NCBI GenBank assembly: GCA_963755755.1 | Contig: CAVWLJ010000019.1 | Span: forward strand, 1-64,000 | DNA: 64,000 bases | Origin: DATKNA01 sp963755755 | GTDB taxonomy: Bacteria > Actinomycetota > Actinomycetes > Actinomycetales > Kineosporiaceae | Reading direction: 5' to 3' | Shown here: positions 27,544 through 36,936 of the stretch, piece by piece | How positions within the stretch are numbered: position 1 is the stretch's first letter | How the letters are laid out: each line of letters starts with the position of its first letter | Position numbers and translations under genes: made by a program | Notes under the pieces: model-generated | The model's database searches: none | Told to the model about the DNA's origin: nothing | What the model saw: only the letters and a program-made list of their open reading frames with translations

Positions 27544-29117
27544 GTGACGACGGAACTGGCACCGCGTGCCGAGGAGACGCGGCCGGGCGGCGCCGAGGCG
27601 CCCGGGGCGGCCGGCGGCTGCCCTCGCCGGGCTCGCCGCGGCCGCGCTCACCCTCGCCGTCGCCGACCTCGTCGCCCAGCTGTCGGACCCCGCGACCAGT
27701 CCGCTGATCGCCGTCGGCGAGACCTTCATCGATCTGACGCCCGGGTGGCTCAAGGACGCGGCGGTCTCCGCGTTCGGGACGCACGACAAGCTCGCGCTGC
27801 TCGTCTCGATGGGCGTCGTCGTCGCGGCCCTGGCCGCCGTCGCCGGGCTGCTCGTGCGGCGCCGTCCCGTGGTCGCCGGCCTGCTGGTCGTGCTGCTCGG
27901 TGCCGCCGGCGGCGCCGCCGCGGTCAGCCGCCCGGGCGCCGCCGCCCTCGCCGCCGTCCCGTCCGCGGTCGGCACCGCCGCCGGCCTCGTCGCCCTGCTG
28001 CTGGCCGGGCGTGCCCTGCGCGGTGAGCACGTCGGCGCGGAGGGACCGAGCAGGCGGCAGGTGGTGCGGACCGTCGCGGGTACCGCCGGCGTCGCGGTGC
28101 TCGCGGGCGCCGGGAGCCGGGCCCTCGCCGCCCGCGACCGCGGCGGCCTCACTCCCGGCCGGGTCCGGCTGCCGGCGGCCGCCGACCCGGCGGCGCGATC
28201 CCCGCCGGCGTGGACGTCGGTGTGCCGGGCGTGACTGCCTTCGTCACCCCCGCGCCGGACTTCTACCGCATCGACACCGCGCTCGTCGTGCCGCGGATCG
28301 ACGCCGCGACCTGGCGGCTCCGCGTGCACGGGCTCGTGGACCGCGAGGTCGAGCTCGGCTACCGGGAGCTGCTCGGACTCCCGCTCGTCGAGCGGGTGCT
28401 CGACCCTGGCATGCGTCTCGAACGAGGTCGGCGGGACGCTCGCCGGCAACGCCACCTGGCTCGGCGTCCCGGTGGTGGACGTGCTGCGGCGGGCCGGTGT
28501 GCGAGCCGGAGGCCGACATGGTGCTCTCCGGCAGCTCCGACGGCTTCAGCGCCTCGACCCCGATGGCCGCGCTCACCGACGGGCGCGACGCGCTGTTCGC
28601 CGTCGGCATGAACGGCGCCCCGCTCCCGTACGAGCACGGGTTCCCGGTCCGGATGGTCGTGCCCGGTCTCTACGGCTACGTCTCGGCCACCAAGTGGCTG
28701 ACCGATCTCGAGGTCACCCGCTTCGACCGCGCGCAGGCGTACTGGACGCGGCGGGGCTGGGCTCCGCAGGCGCCCGTGCGGACGTTCTCCCGGATCGACG
28801 TTCCCCGGCCGTTCGCCCAGGTGCCCGCCGGCCCGGCCGCCGTCGCCGGCATCGCGTGGGCGCAGCACCGCGGCATCGCGCGGGTCGAGGTCCGGGTGGA
28901 CGGCGGGGCGTGGAACGACGCGCGGCTCGGCGCCGCCCCGAGCACCGACACCTGGCGGCAGTGGGTGTGGACCTGGGACGCGCAGCCCGGGCTGCACCGG
29001 CTCGAGGTGCGGGCCACGGACGCGACCGGCGCCATCCAGCCGCAGACACGGCGGCCCCCCAAGCCCGACGGAGCCACCGGCTGGCACTCCGTCGCCGTTA
29101 CGGTCACTCAGAGGTAA
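27544..29117 (+). CDS. Membrane-anchored SUOX-fold molybdopterin oxidoreductase, copy 2, frame-broken
   Basis: A paralogue of the gene at 25333, with the same order: GTG 27544, hydrophobic segments (AALAGLAAAALTLAVADLV, LLVVLLGAAGGAAAVS), then the catalytic domain. Motifs are DFYRIDTALVVPRIDAATW, RVHGLVDREVELGY, TLACVSNEVGGTLAGN (Mo-ligand Cys), FPVRMVVPGLYGYVSATKW and IAWAQHRGIARVEVRVDG. Frame breaks near 27610, 28200, 28405 and 28505. The two copies have nearly identical active-site blocks but different membrane parts, so they arose by tandem duplication. Followed by a fasciclin lipoprotein, a combination seen around other actinobacterial SUOX-like genes. Confidence 0.84.
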
Positions 29118-29159
29118 CGGCTCCATCACCGAAAGTCATATCGAGAGGACATCCCTGTC

Positions 29160-29831
29160 ATGAAGCGTTCCCTGGTCATCGCCGCCGTCGCCGGCCTCGC
29201 CCTCACCACCGCCGCCTGCGGAGGCTCCTCGTCGAGCACCGGATCGGCGCCTGCGGGGTCGGCGTCCAGCAGTTCCGCGCCCATGGCGGCCTCGGACAGC
29301 GCCTCGTCGACGGCGTCGTCCGCGTCCGCGGCCGCGATGTCGGCGCCGGTCGGGCCCGGCTGCGCCGACTACGCCGCCAAGGTGCCGAGCGGCGCGGGCT
29401 CCGTCGACGGCATGGCGAAGGACCCGGTGGCCGTCGCCGCGTCGAACAACCCGCTGCTCAAGAACCTCGTCGCGGCCGTCTCGGGCAAGCTCAACCCGAA
29501 GGTGGACCTCGTGGACACGCTCAACAGCGGCGAGTTCACGGTCTTCGCCCCGGTCGACTCGGCCTTCGCCCAGGTGCCCGCGGCGACGCTGACGAAGCTC
29601 AAGACCGACTCGGCCCTGCTCACCAAGATCCTCACCTACCACGTGCTGCCCATGCAGGTCTCGCCGGACAAGATCATCGGTCAGCAGAAGACGGTCGAGG
29701 GTTCGACGGTCACCGTCGCCGGCACTCCGAACGCCCTCACCGTGAACGGGATCAAGGTCATCTGCGGCGGCGTCCACACCGCCAACGCGACCGTCTACCT
29801 GATCGACGGCGTGCTCACCCCGACGAAGTAG
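29160..29831 (+). CDS. Fasciclin (FAS1)-domain lipoprotein, MPT83/MPT70-like
   Basis: Intact, 223 residues. A lipobox (LALTTAACGG, Cys20) is followed by a Ser/Ala-rich linker to about residue 62. One FAS1 domain follows: VAASNNPLLKNLVAAVSGKL, LNSGEFTVFAPVDSAFAQVP, ILTYHVLPMQVSPDKI and ANATVYLIDGVLTPTK. It resembles mycobacterial MPT70/MPT83, surface adhesion-like antigens. It should be anchored outside the membrane. It sits 42 bp after the second SUOX gene and is followed by a long perfect hairpin. Confidence 0.92.
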   Translation: MKRSLVIAAVAGLALTTAACGGSSSSTGSAPAGSASSSSAPMAASDSASSTASSASAAAMSAPVGPGCADYAAKVPSGAGSVDGMAKDPVAVAASNNPLLKNLVAAVSGKLNPKVDLVDTLNSGEFTVFAPVDSAFAQVPAATLTKLKTDSALLTKILTYHVLPMQVSPDKIIGQQKTVEGSTVTVAGTPNALTVNGIKVICGGVHTANATVYLIDGVLTPTK

Positions 29832-29842
29832 CCCTCGCCGCG

Positions 29843-29888
29843 CGGCCCCGCGGGCCCGGAATCGCACGATTCCGGGCCCGCGGGGCCG
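29843..29888 (+). terminator. 22-bp perfect hairpin after the fasciclin gene
   Basis: Arms 29843-29864 and 29867-29888 are fully complementary; the physical loop will be about 4 nt. It begins 11 bp after the fasciclin stop and ends 16 bp before the tRNA. There is no T-run, as usual in high-GC actinobacteria. It probably terminates the SUOX/fasciclin transcript. Confidence 0.85.
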
Positions 29889-29904
29889 ACTAGGCTGTTC
29901 CCAC

Positions 29905-29977
29905 GCCCGCGTAGCCCAACGGCAGAGGCACCTGGTTTAGGTCCAGGCCAGTGCAGGTTCAACTCCTGTCGCGGGCA
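29905..29977 (+). tRNA. tRNA with anticodon UAG (nominally Leu) but short variable loop
   Basis: A full cloverleaf can be folded: acceptor GCCCGCG/CGCGGGC, D stem GCC/GGC, anticodon stem CCTGG/CCAGG with loop TTTAGGT, and T stem GCAGG/CCTGT with loop TTCAACT. Discriminator A is at 29977 and only CC, not CCA, follows. The anticodon TAG would read CUA (Leu), and G37 fits. Bacterial tRNA-Leu normally has a long variable arm; here it is 5 nt (CCAGT). The fold is firm, the amino acid uncertain. Confidence 0.88.
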
Positions 29978-30010
29978 CCGGGCGCCGGGGTCGGCGGGGA
30001 GTCGGTCGGG

Positions 30011-30475
30011 TCAGACGCCGAGCGCCTTGCGCAGCGAGGCCACGTGGCCGGTCGCCTTCACGTTGTACTTCGCCAGCTCGACCTTGCCCTCGGGGTCGAC
30101 GACGATCGTCGACCGGATGACACCGGTCACCTTCTTGCCGTACATCGACTTCTCGCCCCACGCGCCGTACGCCTCCAGGACCTCGCGCCCGGGGTCCGAG
30201 AGCAGCGGGAAGGTCAGGTGCTGGCCCTCCGCGAACTTCGCCAGCGCCTCGGGCTTGTCCGGTGACACTCCCAGCACGGTGTAACCCGCCCCCTGCAGCG
30301 AGCCGAGGTTGTCCCGGAAGTCGCAGGCCTCGGTGGTGCAGCCGGGGGTGTCGGCGCGGGGGTAGAAGTAGACGACGACGTGCCGGCCGCGCAGGTCCGA
30401 CAGCCGCACCGTGCCGCCGTCGGCGGTCGGCAGGGTGAAGTCGGGCGCCTCGTCGCCGGCCTCGAGCTTGGGCAC
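30011..30475 (-). CDS. bcp: Thiol peroxidase Bcp (AhpC/TSA family)
   Basis: GTG 30475 follows AGGAGG at a 7-base spacing and gives a 154-residue protein. It reads LEAGDEAPDFTLPTADGGTV, YFYPRADTPGCTTEACDFRD (peroxidatic Cys, with a second Cys five residues on), LLSDPGREVLEAYGAWGEK and RSTIVVDPEGKV. A peroxiredoxin that reduces H2O2 and organic peroxides in the cytosol. Divergent from the DUF3618/GroES-like pair across 184 bp, in which I see no clear element. Confidence 0.94.
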   Translation of the reverse strand: MPKLEAGDEAPDFTLPTADGGTVRLSDLRGRHVVVYFYPRADTPGCTTEACDFRDNLGSLQGAGYTVLGVSPDKPEALAKFAEGQHLTFPLLSDPGREVLEAYGAWGEKSMYGKKVTGVIRSTIVVDPEGKVELAKYNVKATGHVASLRKALGV

Positions 30476-30659
30476 TGGAACCTCCTGGTCTCGTTCGGAC
30501 ACGAGCCAATCTAGGTCGCCGCCCGGCGCGAGGGACGTGCCGAGCCCAGGCCCTGTGGACGGCGGGGTGACGCGGCCGCCCCTGTGGACGGTCGGCCCGC
30601 CGCCGCCCGGTGGACGCGCGCGATCGCCCGGCCGGGTCCCGTGCCCTACCTTTGCGCGC

Positions 30660-30950
30660 ATGGGAGCTGACCAGCGAGCAGGCGGTGAGAGCCTCCCGGA
30701 GGACCCGGAGGCCCTGGAGAAGATCATCGACGATCGCCGCCGGCACCTGGCGCAGACGGTCGACGAACTCGTCGTCCGTGCCCACCCCAAGGAGATCGCG
30801 CGGCGTTCCGCCGAGGACGCCCGGCAGCGGGCCGTGGGCTTCGCCGTGGACGAGCAGGGGCAGGTCCGGTACGAGCGGGTGGCGGCCGCCGCCACCGCCC
30901 TCGTGCTGCTCGTCGTGGTCGTCGTCGTCCGGCGCCGCGGACGGTCGTAG
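30660..30950 (+). CDS. DUF3618 protein with C-terminal membrane anchor
   Basis: 96 residues from ATG 30660. It matches DUF3618: PEDPEALEKIIDDRRRHLAQ, TVDELVVRAHPKEIARR. It ends with one transmembrane helix (AAATALVLLVVVVVV) and a basic tail. These short proteins are common beside bcp or envelope genes in actinobacteria and have no assigned function. Confidence 0.88.
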   Translation: MGADQRAGGESLPEDPEALEKIIDDRRRHLAQTVDELVVRAHPKEIARRSAEDARQRAVGFAVDEQGQVRYERVAAAATALVLLVVVVVVRRRGRS

Positions 30951-30969
30951 TCGCGGATAGCCTGCGCAG

Positions 30970-31326
30970 GTGACCCAGACCACCCCCGGCGCCGCGACCG
31001 CTGCGGCACCGGACCGGCTGCCGATCCGCATGCTCCACGACCGCGTTCTCGTCTCGATGGACGGCGAGGCTGGAGAGCGGCGGTCCACCGCCGGCATCGT
31101 CATCCCCGCCACGGCGGCCGTCGGCCGGCGGCTCGCCTGGGCGGCGGTCGTGGCTGTCGGGCAGCACGTCCGGCAGGTCCAGGTCGGTGACCGGGTGCTC
31201 TACGACCCCGAGGATCGCGGCGAGGTCGAGATCCACGGCGCGCCCTACGTGCTGCTGCGCGAACGCGACATCCACGCCGTCGCGGCGCCCCGCGTCGAGG
31301 ACGGCCAGACCGGCCTCTACCTGTGA
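30970..31326 (+). CDS. GroES-like co-chaperonin-family protein
   Basis: 118 residues from GTG 30970. The Cpn10-like barrel reads PIRMLHDRVLVSMDG, STAGIVIPATAAVGRR, AAVVAVGQHVRQVQVGDRVL and YVLLRERDIHAVAA. It is divergent from true GroES, has a distinctive N-terminus, and no groEL is nearby. A co-chaperone role is uncertain. It follows DUF3618 by 19 bp and ends 7 bp before a P450. Confidence 0.83.
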   Translation: MTQTTPGAATAAAPDRLPIRMLHDRVLVSMDGEAGERRSTAGIVIPATAAVGRRLAWAAVVAVGQHVRQVQVGDRVLYDPEDRGEVEIHGAPYVLLRERDIHAVAAPRVEDGQTGLYL

Positions 31327-31333
31327 CGGGTCG

Positions 31334-32726
31334 ATGACGGACACCCTGGTCCGCCGGGCCTCTCGACGGAACGCGCGCCGCAACGCCCGCTTCACCCCGC
31401 TCGCCGTCGACGGTCCGCTGCCGGCGGACATGCTCCGCGACGTCGCGGCCATCCGGCGCGATCCGCTCCGCTACCTCGAGCGCACGGTCGACCGGTACGG
31501 GGACGTCGTCGCCTTCCCGCTGCCGCGCACGCCGGTGCTGCTCGTCAACACGCCGGACGGCGCCCGCCGCGTGCTCCAGGACAACCACCGCGGCTACGGC
31601 AAGCGAACCGTGCAGTACGCCGCGCTCGGGCTCGTGACCGGCGCCGGCCTGCTCACGGCCGACGGCGAGCTGTGGCGGCGGCACCGCCGGATCGCCCAGC
31701 CCGCCTTCCATCACGGCCGCCTGGACGCCGTCGGGGAGGCTGCGCGCAGCGCGGGATCGGCCCTGCGCGAGGAGTGGGACGCCGCCGGCACCCTCGACGT
31801 CGACCACGCCACCCTCCGGACGATGATCGGCGTCGTCGGGTCCACGCTGTTCGCGGCCGATCTCGGCGGGCAGGGCGAACGGCGTCGTCGAGGCCGTGGA
31901 CGCGGCGCTCCGCGTCGTGGTCGGCCGGGCCCGGTCGCCGCTGCCCGCGATCCTGCCCGGCTGGCTGCCGACGCCGTCGCAGCGCCGGCTGCGCCGCTCC
32001 GTCGCCACCCTGGACCGCGCCTGCGCCGACCTCGTCGCCGACCGCCGGGCGGCCGGTCCGGACGCCGGGAACGACGTGCTCGCCCTGCTCCTGCGCGCGG
32101 CCGACGACCTCGACGGCTTCGACGCCCGCGAGATCCGCGACGAGCTCGTCACGCTCGTGATCGCCGGACACGAGACCGTCGCGTCCTGCCTGACCTGGAC
32201 CCTGCACCTGCTCGCGGAGCACCCCGACGTCCAGGACCGGCTCGCGGCCGATCTCGCCGAGCACCCCGACGGCGGCCCGTGGACCCGCGCCGTCGTCGAC
32301 GAGGCGCTGCGCCTCTACCCGCCCGCGTGGGTGGTGACCCGCCGGGCGCTGGAGGACGACGTGGTCGCGGGCGTCGAGGTCCCCGCCGGCACGCTGGTCA
32401 TCATCAGCCCCTGGTTGCTGCACCGGCGCGCGCAGGACTGGCCGGAGCCGGAACGGTTCGACCCGGAGCGCTTCCTGCGTCGGAGGGCGCCGGGCGGCGA
32501 CTACCTGCCGTTCGGCGCCGGCCCGCGGCTGTGCATCGGGCGCGACGTGGCACTCGTGCAATGCGTCCGCATCCTCGCGGAGCTGCTGCGCGAGCGGCGC
32601 GTCGTCCGCCCGGCCGGCGCGCCCGGGGTCCGGGTCGACGCCCTGGTCACCCTGCGGCCCCGCGGCGGTCTCCCGCTCGCTCTCGTCCCGTCCACGCCAG
32701 CAGCTCCTCGACCGGCCACGTGTTGA
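31334..32726 (+). CDS. Cytochrome P450, one frame break
   Basis: About 464 residues from ATG 31334. P450 landmarks are HRRIAQPAFHHGRL (C helix), LVIAGHETVASCLTWTLHLL (I helix), VVDEALRLYPPAWVVTRRA (the ExxR pair) and the haem loop LPFGAGPRLCIGRDVAL with the ligand Cys. One shift near 31885. The protein resembles class-4-like bacterial P450s (CYP4/CYP102-type haem domains). No ferredoxin gene is adjacent. The substrate is unknown. Its 3' end overlaps the convergent PHP gene by about 80 bp. Confidence 0.9.
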
Positions 32727-33754
32727 CCACCCGCTCGGGCGGGACGCCGCAGGCCGCGGCCCGCGCGCAGCCCGAGCGGCTGCCAGTCGAGCTGACCGGG
32801 CGCGTGGGCGTCGGTGTCGATCGCGAACAGGCAGCCGGCGTCCACCGCGAGCCGGATCAGCCGCAGCGGCGGGTCGAGCCGCTCCGGCCGGGAGTTGATC
32901 TCGACCGCGACGCCCGCCTCCGCGCACGCCGCGAACACGCGCTCGGCGTCGAACTGCGACTCGGGCCGGGCCTTGCCGCTGCGGGTCTGCCCGCCGAACC
33001 GGCCGCCGAGGAACTGCCGGTCGATCACGTACCGCCCGGTGCAGTGCCCCAGGACGTCGGTGTGCGGGTTCGCGACCGCCGCGAGCATGCGCCGGGTCAT
33101 CGCGTCCGCGGGCATCCGGAGCTCGGAGTGCACGCTGGCGACGACGACGTCGAGCCGGTCGAGCAGCTCCGGCTCCTGGTCAAGGCCGCCGTCGGCGAGC
33201 ACGTCGACCTCGATGCCGGTGAGCAGCCGGAACGGCGCGAGCTCGGCCCCGACGGCCGCGACGACCTCGAGCTGGCGGCGCAGCCGCGCCGGGGTCAGTC
33301 CGCGGGCGACCGTCAGGCGCGGGGAGTGGTCGGTGAGCGCGGCGTACGCGTGGCCGAGTTCGGCCGCGGTCCGGGCCATCTCCTCGATCGGCGAGCCACC
33401 GTCGGACCAGTCGGAGTGCAGGTGCAGGTCGCCGCGCAGAGCGGCGCGCAGCCCGGCCGCGGCCTGGTCGAGCTCGGCCAGCGGCCCGGCGGCGGTGGCC
33501 TCCAGGGACGCCAGGTACTCCGGCTCCTCGCCGGCGACGGACTGCTCGACCACCGCCGCCGTGCGCTCGCCGATGCCCTTGACCCCGCGCAGGCCGCCGG
33601 TCTCGGCGAGCAGCCGGACGTCGTCCGGGGGCAGGGCGGCGAGCGCCGCGGCCGCGGTCCGGAACGCCTTGACCCGATAGCTCGACTCCAGCGTCCGCTC
33701 GAGGAGGAAGGCGATGCGGCGCAGGTCGGCGACAGGGTCCCGGGGGTCGCTCAC
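32647..33754 (-). CDS. PHP-domain protein with HhH motif (PolX-like), one frame break
   Basis: GTG 33754 begins VSDPRDPVADLRRIAFLLER. Residues 1-80 resemble the HhH region of family X polymerases (ETGGLRGVKGIGERTAAVVE). A PHP phosphoesterase domain follows: GDLHLHSDWSDGGS, AALTDHSPRLTVARGL, LTGIEVDVLADG, VVASVHSELRMP, AVEINSRPERLDPP and FAIDTDAHAPGQLD. A shift near 32770 hides the C-terminus (VVNTWPVEELLAW). It lacks a polymerase palm, so it is a stand-alone metal-dependent phosphoesterase, perhaps in DNA repair. Start 13 bp after the aminotransferase stop, hence likely in the SAM-IV-controlled transcript. Confidence 0.86.
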
Positions 33755-33767
33755 CCGGCCAAGCTTG

Positions 33768-35168
33768 TCAGCTCCGGCAGGGGGAGGCGCCCTGCCGGGC
33801 GCCGTCGCGGTCGCCGTCACCGTCGGCGGCGCGCCGCGGCAGCAGACCGGCGAGCGCGAGGTCGACGCGCCGGGGGTCGGGCGTGGGTGCCCACCGGCCG
33901 GTGTCGAGCGCGTAGGTCCACCGCTCGCCCCCGGTGAGCACGTCCTCGAGGGCGAGGAGCAGGGCGTCGACGTCCGCGCCCGAGCTCCCGACGCCCAGGC
34001 TCACCCGCACGGCGCCCGATCCCTCCGGCACGAGCCGGGCCATGAGCGGGTGGGCGCAGAACCGTCCGTCACGCACGCCGATCCCGTGCTCCGCCGAGAG
34101 CACCGCGGCGAGCCGGCCCGGGTCGTGCGCGGCGACGGTGAAGCTGACGACGCCGATCCGCTCGGTCGCGTCCGGCCAGATCGACAGCACCCGGACGCCG
34201 GGCAGTGCGCGCAGCCCCGCGACGAGCCGGTCCCGCAGCGCGGTCTCGTGCGCGCCGAGCGCCCCGTCGGGCAGGTCGTCGAGGGCCTGGCAGGCCGCCG
34301 CGAGCGCGGCCGCGCCGACGAGGTTCGGCGTCCCTGCCTCGTGCCGCTGCGGGGCGGCGGCCCAGTCGGTGCCGGTCAGGCCCACCTCGCGGACGGCGCC
34401 GCCGCCGGCGAGGTAGGGCGGGGCGGCGTCGAGCCAGTCCCGCCGGCCGACGAGGACGCCGGCCCCGAAGGGGGCGTAGAGCTTGTGCCCGGAGAAGGCG
34501 ACGTAGTCGACGCCGGTCGCCGCCAGGTCGATCCGGCGGTGCGGCGCCAGCTGGGCGGCGTCGACGACGATGCGCGCGCCGTGCGCGTGCGCGAGGTCCG
34601 CGAGCTGCGCGATCGGCAGCAGCTCGCCGGTGACGTTGCTCGACCCGGTGACGGCGAGCAGGGCGACGGGACGGGCGGCGAGGGCGTCGGCGACGCGCGC
34701 CACCGTGCCCGCGAGGGTGTGCGCCGCCTCGACGTAGCGGTGCGGCCGGGTCTGCCAGGGCAGCAGGTTCGCGTGGTGCTCGACGTCGAGGAAGAGGACC
34801 TCCCCGTCCTCCGGCACCGCCGAGGCCAGCAGGTTGAGGGCGTCGGTGGTGTTCCGGACCACCACGACGACGTCGTCCTCGCGCGCTCCGACGAAGGCAC
34901 CGATCACGTCCCGGGAGCCCTCGTAGACGGCGGTGCTCACCTGCGACGTCCACCCGGCGCCGCGGTGCACGCTGCCGTAGTGCGGCAGGATCGTGGCCAC
35001 CGTGTCGGCCACGACCTGCAGCGCGGGCGCCGAGGCCGCGACGTCGAGGTCCACGCCGCGGGCGGTGCCGCCGTCGACGAGCGGAACGCGGCGCCCGGCC
35101 CCGACGACGGGCAGCAGCGCCTCGACCTGGTCGGGCAGGGCGGGGGCGGGCAGGGAGAGCACGGACAT
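33768..35168 (-). CDS. Class V aminotransferase / cysteine-desulfurase-like enzyme
   Basis: Intact, 466 residues from ATG 35168 after GGAGG. The PLP-binding segment is VDYVAFSGHKLYAPFGAGVL with the Schiff-base Lys. Other motifs are DLDVAASAPALQVV, GSVHRGAGWTSQVST, NTTDALNLLA, DVEHHANLLPW and VDAAQLAPHRRID. It resembles SufS/CsdA-type desulfurases, but the catalytic Cys loop is not obvious. The 5' leader is a SAM-IV riboswitch, which ties it to sulfur or methionine metabolism. Cysteine or selenocysteine lyase activity is the best guess. Confidence 0.88.
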   Translation of the reverse strand: MSVLSLPAPALPDQVEALLPVVGAGRRVPLVDGGTARGVDLDVAASAPALQVVADTVATILPHYGSVHRGAGWTSQVSTAVYEGSRDVIGAFVGAREDDVVVVVRNTTDALNLLASAVPEDGEVLFLDVEHHANLLPWQTRPHRYVEAAHTLAGTVARVADALAARPVALLAVTGSSNVTGELLPIAQLADLAHAHGARIVVDAAQLAPHRRIDLAATGVDYVAFSGHKLYAPFGAGVLVGRRDWLDAAPPYLAGGGAVREVGLTGTDWAAAPQRHEAGTPNLVGAAALAAACQALDDLPDGALGAHETALRDRLVAGLRALPGVRVLSIWPDATERIGVVSFTVAAHDPGRLAAVLSAEHGIGVRDGRFCAHPLMARLVPEGSGAVRVSLGVGSSGADVDALLLALEDVLTGGERWTYALDTGRWAPTPDPRRVDLALAGLLPRRAADGDGDRDGARQGASPCRS

Positions 35169-35237
35169 GACGGTCCTCCGGTGGGAAGGGACCCGTGGAT
35201 GCGGATCCCGCGCTTGCCGCGGCCGGCCGGCCGCAGC

Positions 35238-35319
35238 CCGGTCATCACCCGGAGCACCCCACCGCGGTGGAGGGTTGCCGACCAGCGAGCCGGGGCTTCG
35301 CGCTGGCACTCGTGACCTG
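35238..35319 (-). promoter_or_regulatory. SAM-IV-type riboswitch
   Basis: The minus strand from about 35319 to 35238 reads GGTCACGAGTGCCAGCGCG, then AAGCCCCGGCTCGCTGG, CGGCAACCCTCC, CCGCGGTGGGGTGCTCC and GGGTGATGACC. This is the conserved core of the actinobacterial SAM-IV aptamer, with the outer GGTCA/TGACC stem closed. It lies 69 bp upstream of the aminotransferase start. Binding of S-adenosylmethionine is expected to lower expression of the aminotransferase-PHP transcript. Identified from memory of the consensus. Confidence 0.85.
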
Positions 35320-35402
35320 TCTGAAACCGTACGTGGCCGACCGCGCCCGGCTCAACGGTGACCGGCGACGATCCCGGATCGCGAGACGGCGATAATCGAC
35401 GG

Positions 35403-36936
35403 ATGCCGGACAGCGCCGAGATCGAGTTGACCTTCGAGACCGATCCGTCGTTCACGCTGCCGGACCTCACCGACGTGCCCGGTGTCGCGGCCGTCCGCGG
35501 TCCGCAGGAGCGGCATGCTCGAGGCGACGTACGTCGACACCCACGACCTCCGGTTGGCCGCGCACCGGCACACGCTGCGCCGGCGCACCGGCGGCCACGA
35601 CGCCGGCTGGCACCTCAAGCGGCCACGGGCGGACGGCTTCCGCGACGAGATCCAGGAGCCGCTGGGCGACGCCGACGTAGTCCCGGAGGCGCTGCGCCGG
35701 TTCGTCGAGGTGTTCACGCGGGGGCGCCGGCTCGCTCCCGTCGTCGTCATCCGCACCCGGCGAAACGCCACCGTGCTGCTCGACGACCAGGAGCGGGTGC
35801 TCCTGGAGCTCGCCGACGACGCCGTGACGGCGACCGTCCTGGTCCCGACGGACGGGACGGGACGCCGCGGACGCCGGGGACGCGAGGAGACGGTGAGCCG
35901 GTGGCACGAGCTCGAGGCGGAGCTCGTCGAGGGCGACCGGGCCCTGCTCGACGCCGTCGAGGAGCGGCTGCTCGGCGCCGGGGCCCGGGTGAGCTCCTCG
36001 CCGTCCAAGCTGGCGCGGGCGCTGGGCGAGCGCATCCCGGCGCCGGCGAGCCCGGCGCTCCCGCTCGGCAGCGCGGCCGCGGCGCTCGTCGGGTACCTGC
36101 GCGACCAGGTGGAGGACCTGCAGGCGCAGGACCCGCTGGTGCGGGCGGACGCCCCGGACGCGGTGCACCAGATGCGCGTCGGCTGCCGGCGGCTGCGCGC
36201 GCTGCTCGCCGCCTACCGCGGCGTCCTGGACGCCGACCGCGTCGCGCCGCTGCGCGAGGAGCTGCGCTGGTTCGGCGAGGTCCTGGGGGCCGCCCGGGAC
36301 GGCGAGGTGGTCCGCGACCGGCTGCGGGCCGCCGCCGCGGAGCTGCCGCCCGAGCTCGTGCTCGGACCGGTGGAGCGCCGCATCGTCGAGACCTTCGCCG
36401 GCGGGTACCGCGAGGCCCACGACCGGGCGCTCGAGGAGATGGGCGGTCAGCGGTACTTCGCCCTGCTGGACGCCCTCGACGCGCTCGTGACCACCCCGCC
36501 GCTCGGCCCCGACGCGGCGGAGCCGGCGAGCGAGGTCTACCGGCACCGGCTGGCCAAGACCTACCGGCGGACGGCGCGGCTCGTCGAGGCCGCGCTCGCC
36601 GAGGAGGACGCCGCCGCCCGGGAGGACGAGCTGCACGAGGTCCGCAAGTCGGCCAAGCGGGCGCGTTACGCCGCCGAGGCCGCCACGAGGATCCTCGGCG
36701 ACGAGGCCCGCGGCTACGGGAAGGCGATGAAGGCGGTGCAGGAGGTGCTCGGGGAGCACCAGGACAGCGTCGTCGCCCGTGGCGAGCTGCGGACGCTCGG
36801 CGTCGCGGCGCAGGCGGACGGTGAGAGCGCGTTCACGTTCGGCCTGCTGTACGGGCACGAGGAGGCCCGGGCGGCCGCCGCGCTCGAGCGTTTCGACGGT
36901 GCCTGGAAGCGGGCCCGCAAGGCCCGGATCAGGTGA
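35403..36936 (+). CDS. CYTH-CHAD domain protein, one frame break
   Basis: ATG 35403 begins PDSAEIELTFETDPSF, a CYTH-type ExE motif. After a shift near 35510 the triphosphate-tunnel domain continues (EATYVDTHDLRLAAHRHTLR, WHLKRPRADGFRDEI). From about residue 225 a CHAD domain follows: VHQMRVGCRRLRALLAAYRG and LHEVRKSAKRARYAAEAA, His/Arg/Lys-rich helices that bind polyphosphate. Length is about 511 residues. CYTH-CHAD proteins associate with polyphosphate granules; enzymatic activity is uncertain. Its stop overlaps the convergent NUDIX gene by 8 bp. Confidence 0.88.

Noticed and set aside
31187..33937. A 916-codon plus-strand frame spanning the P450 and PHP genes
   Set aside because: Only its first part is the P450; the rest is antisense to the PHP and aminotransferase genes with no motif.
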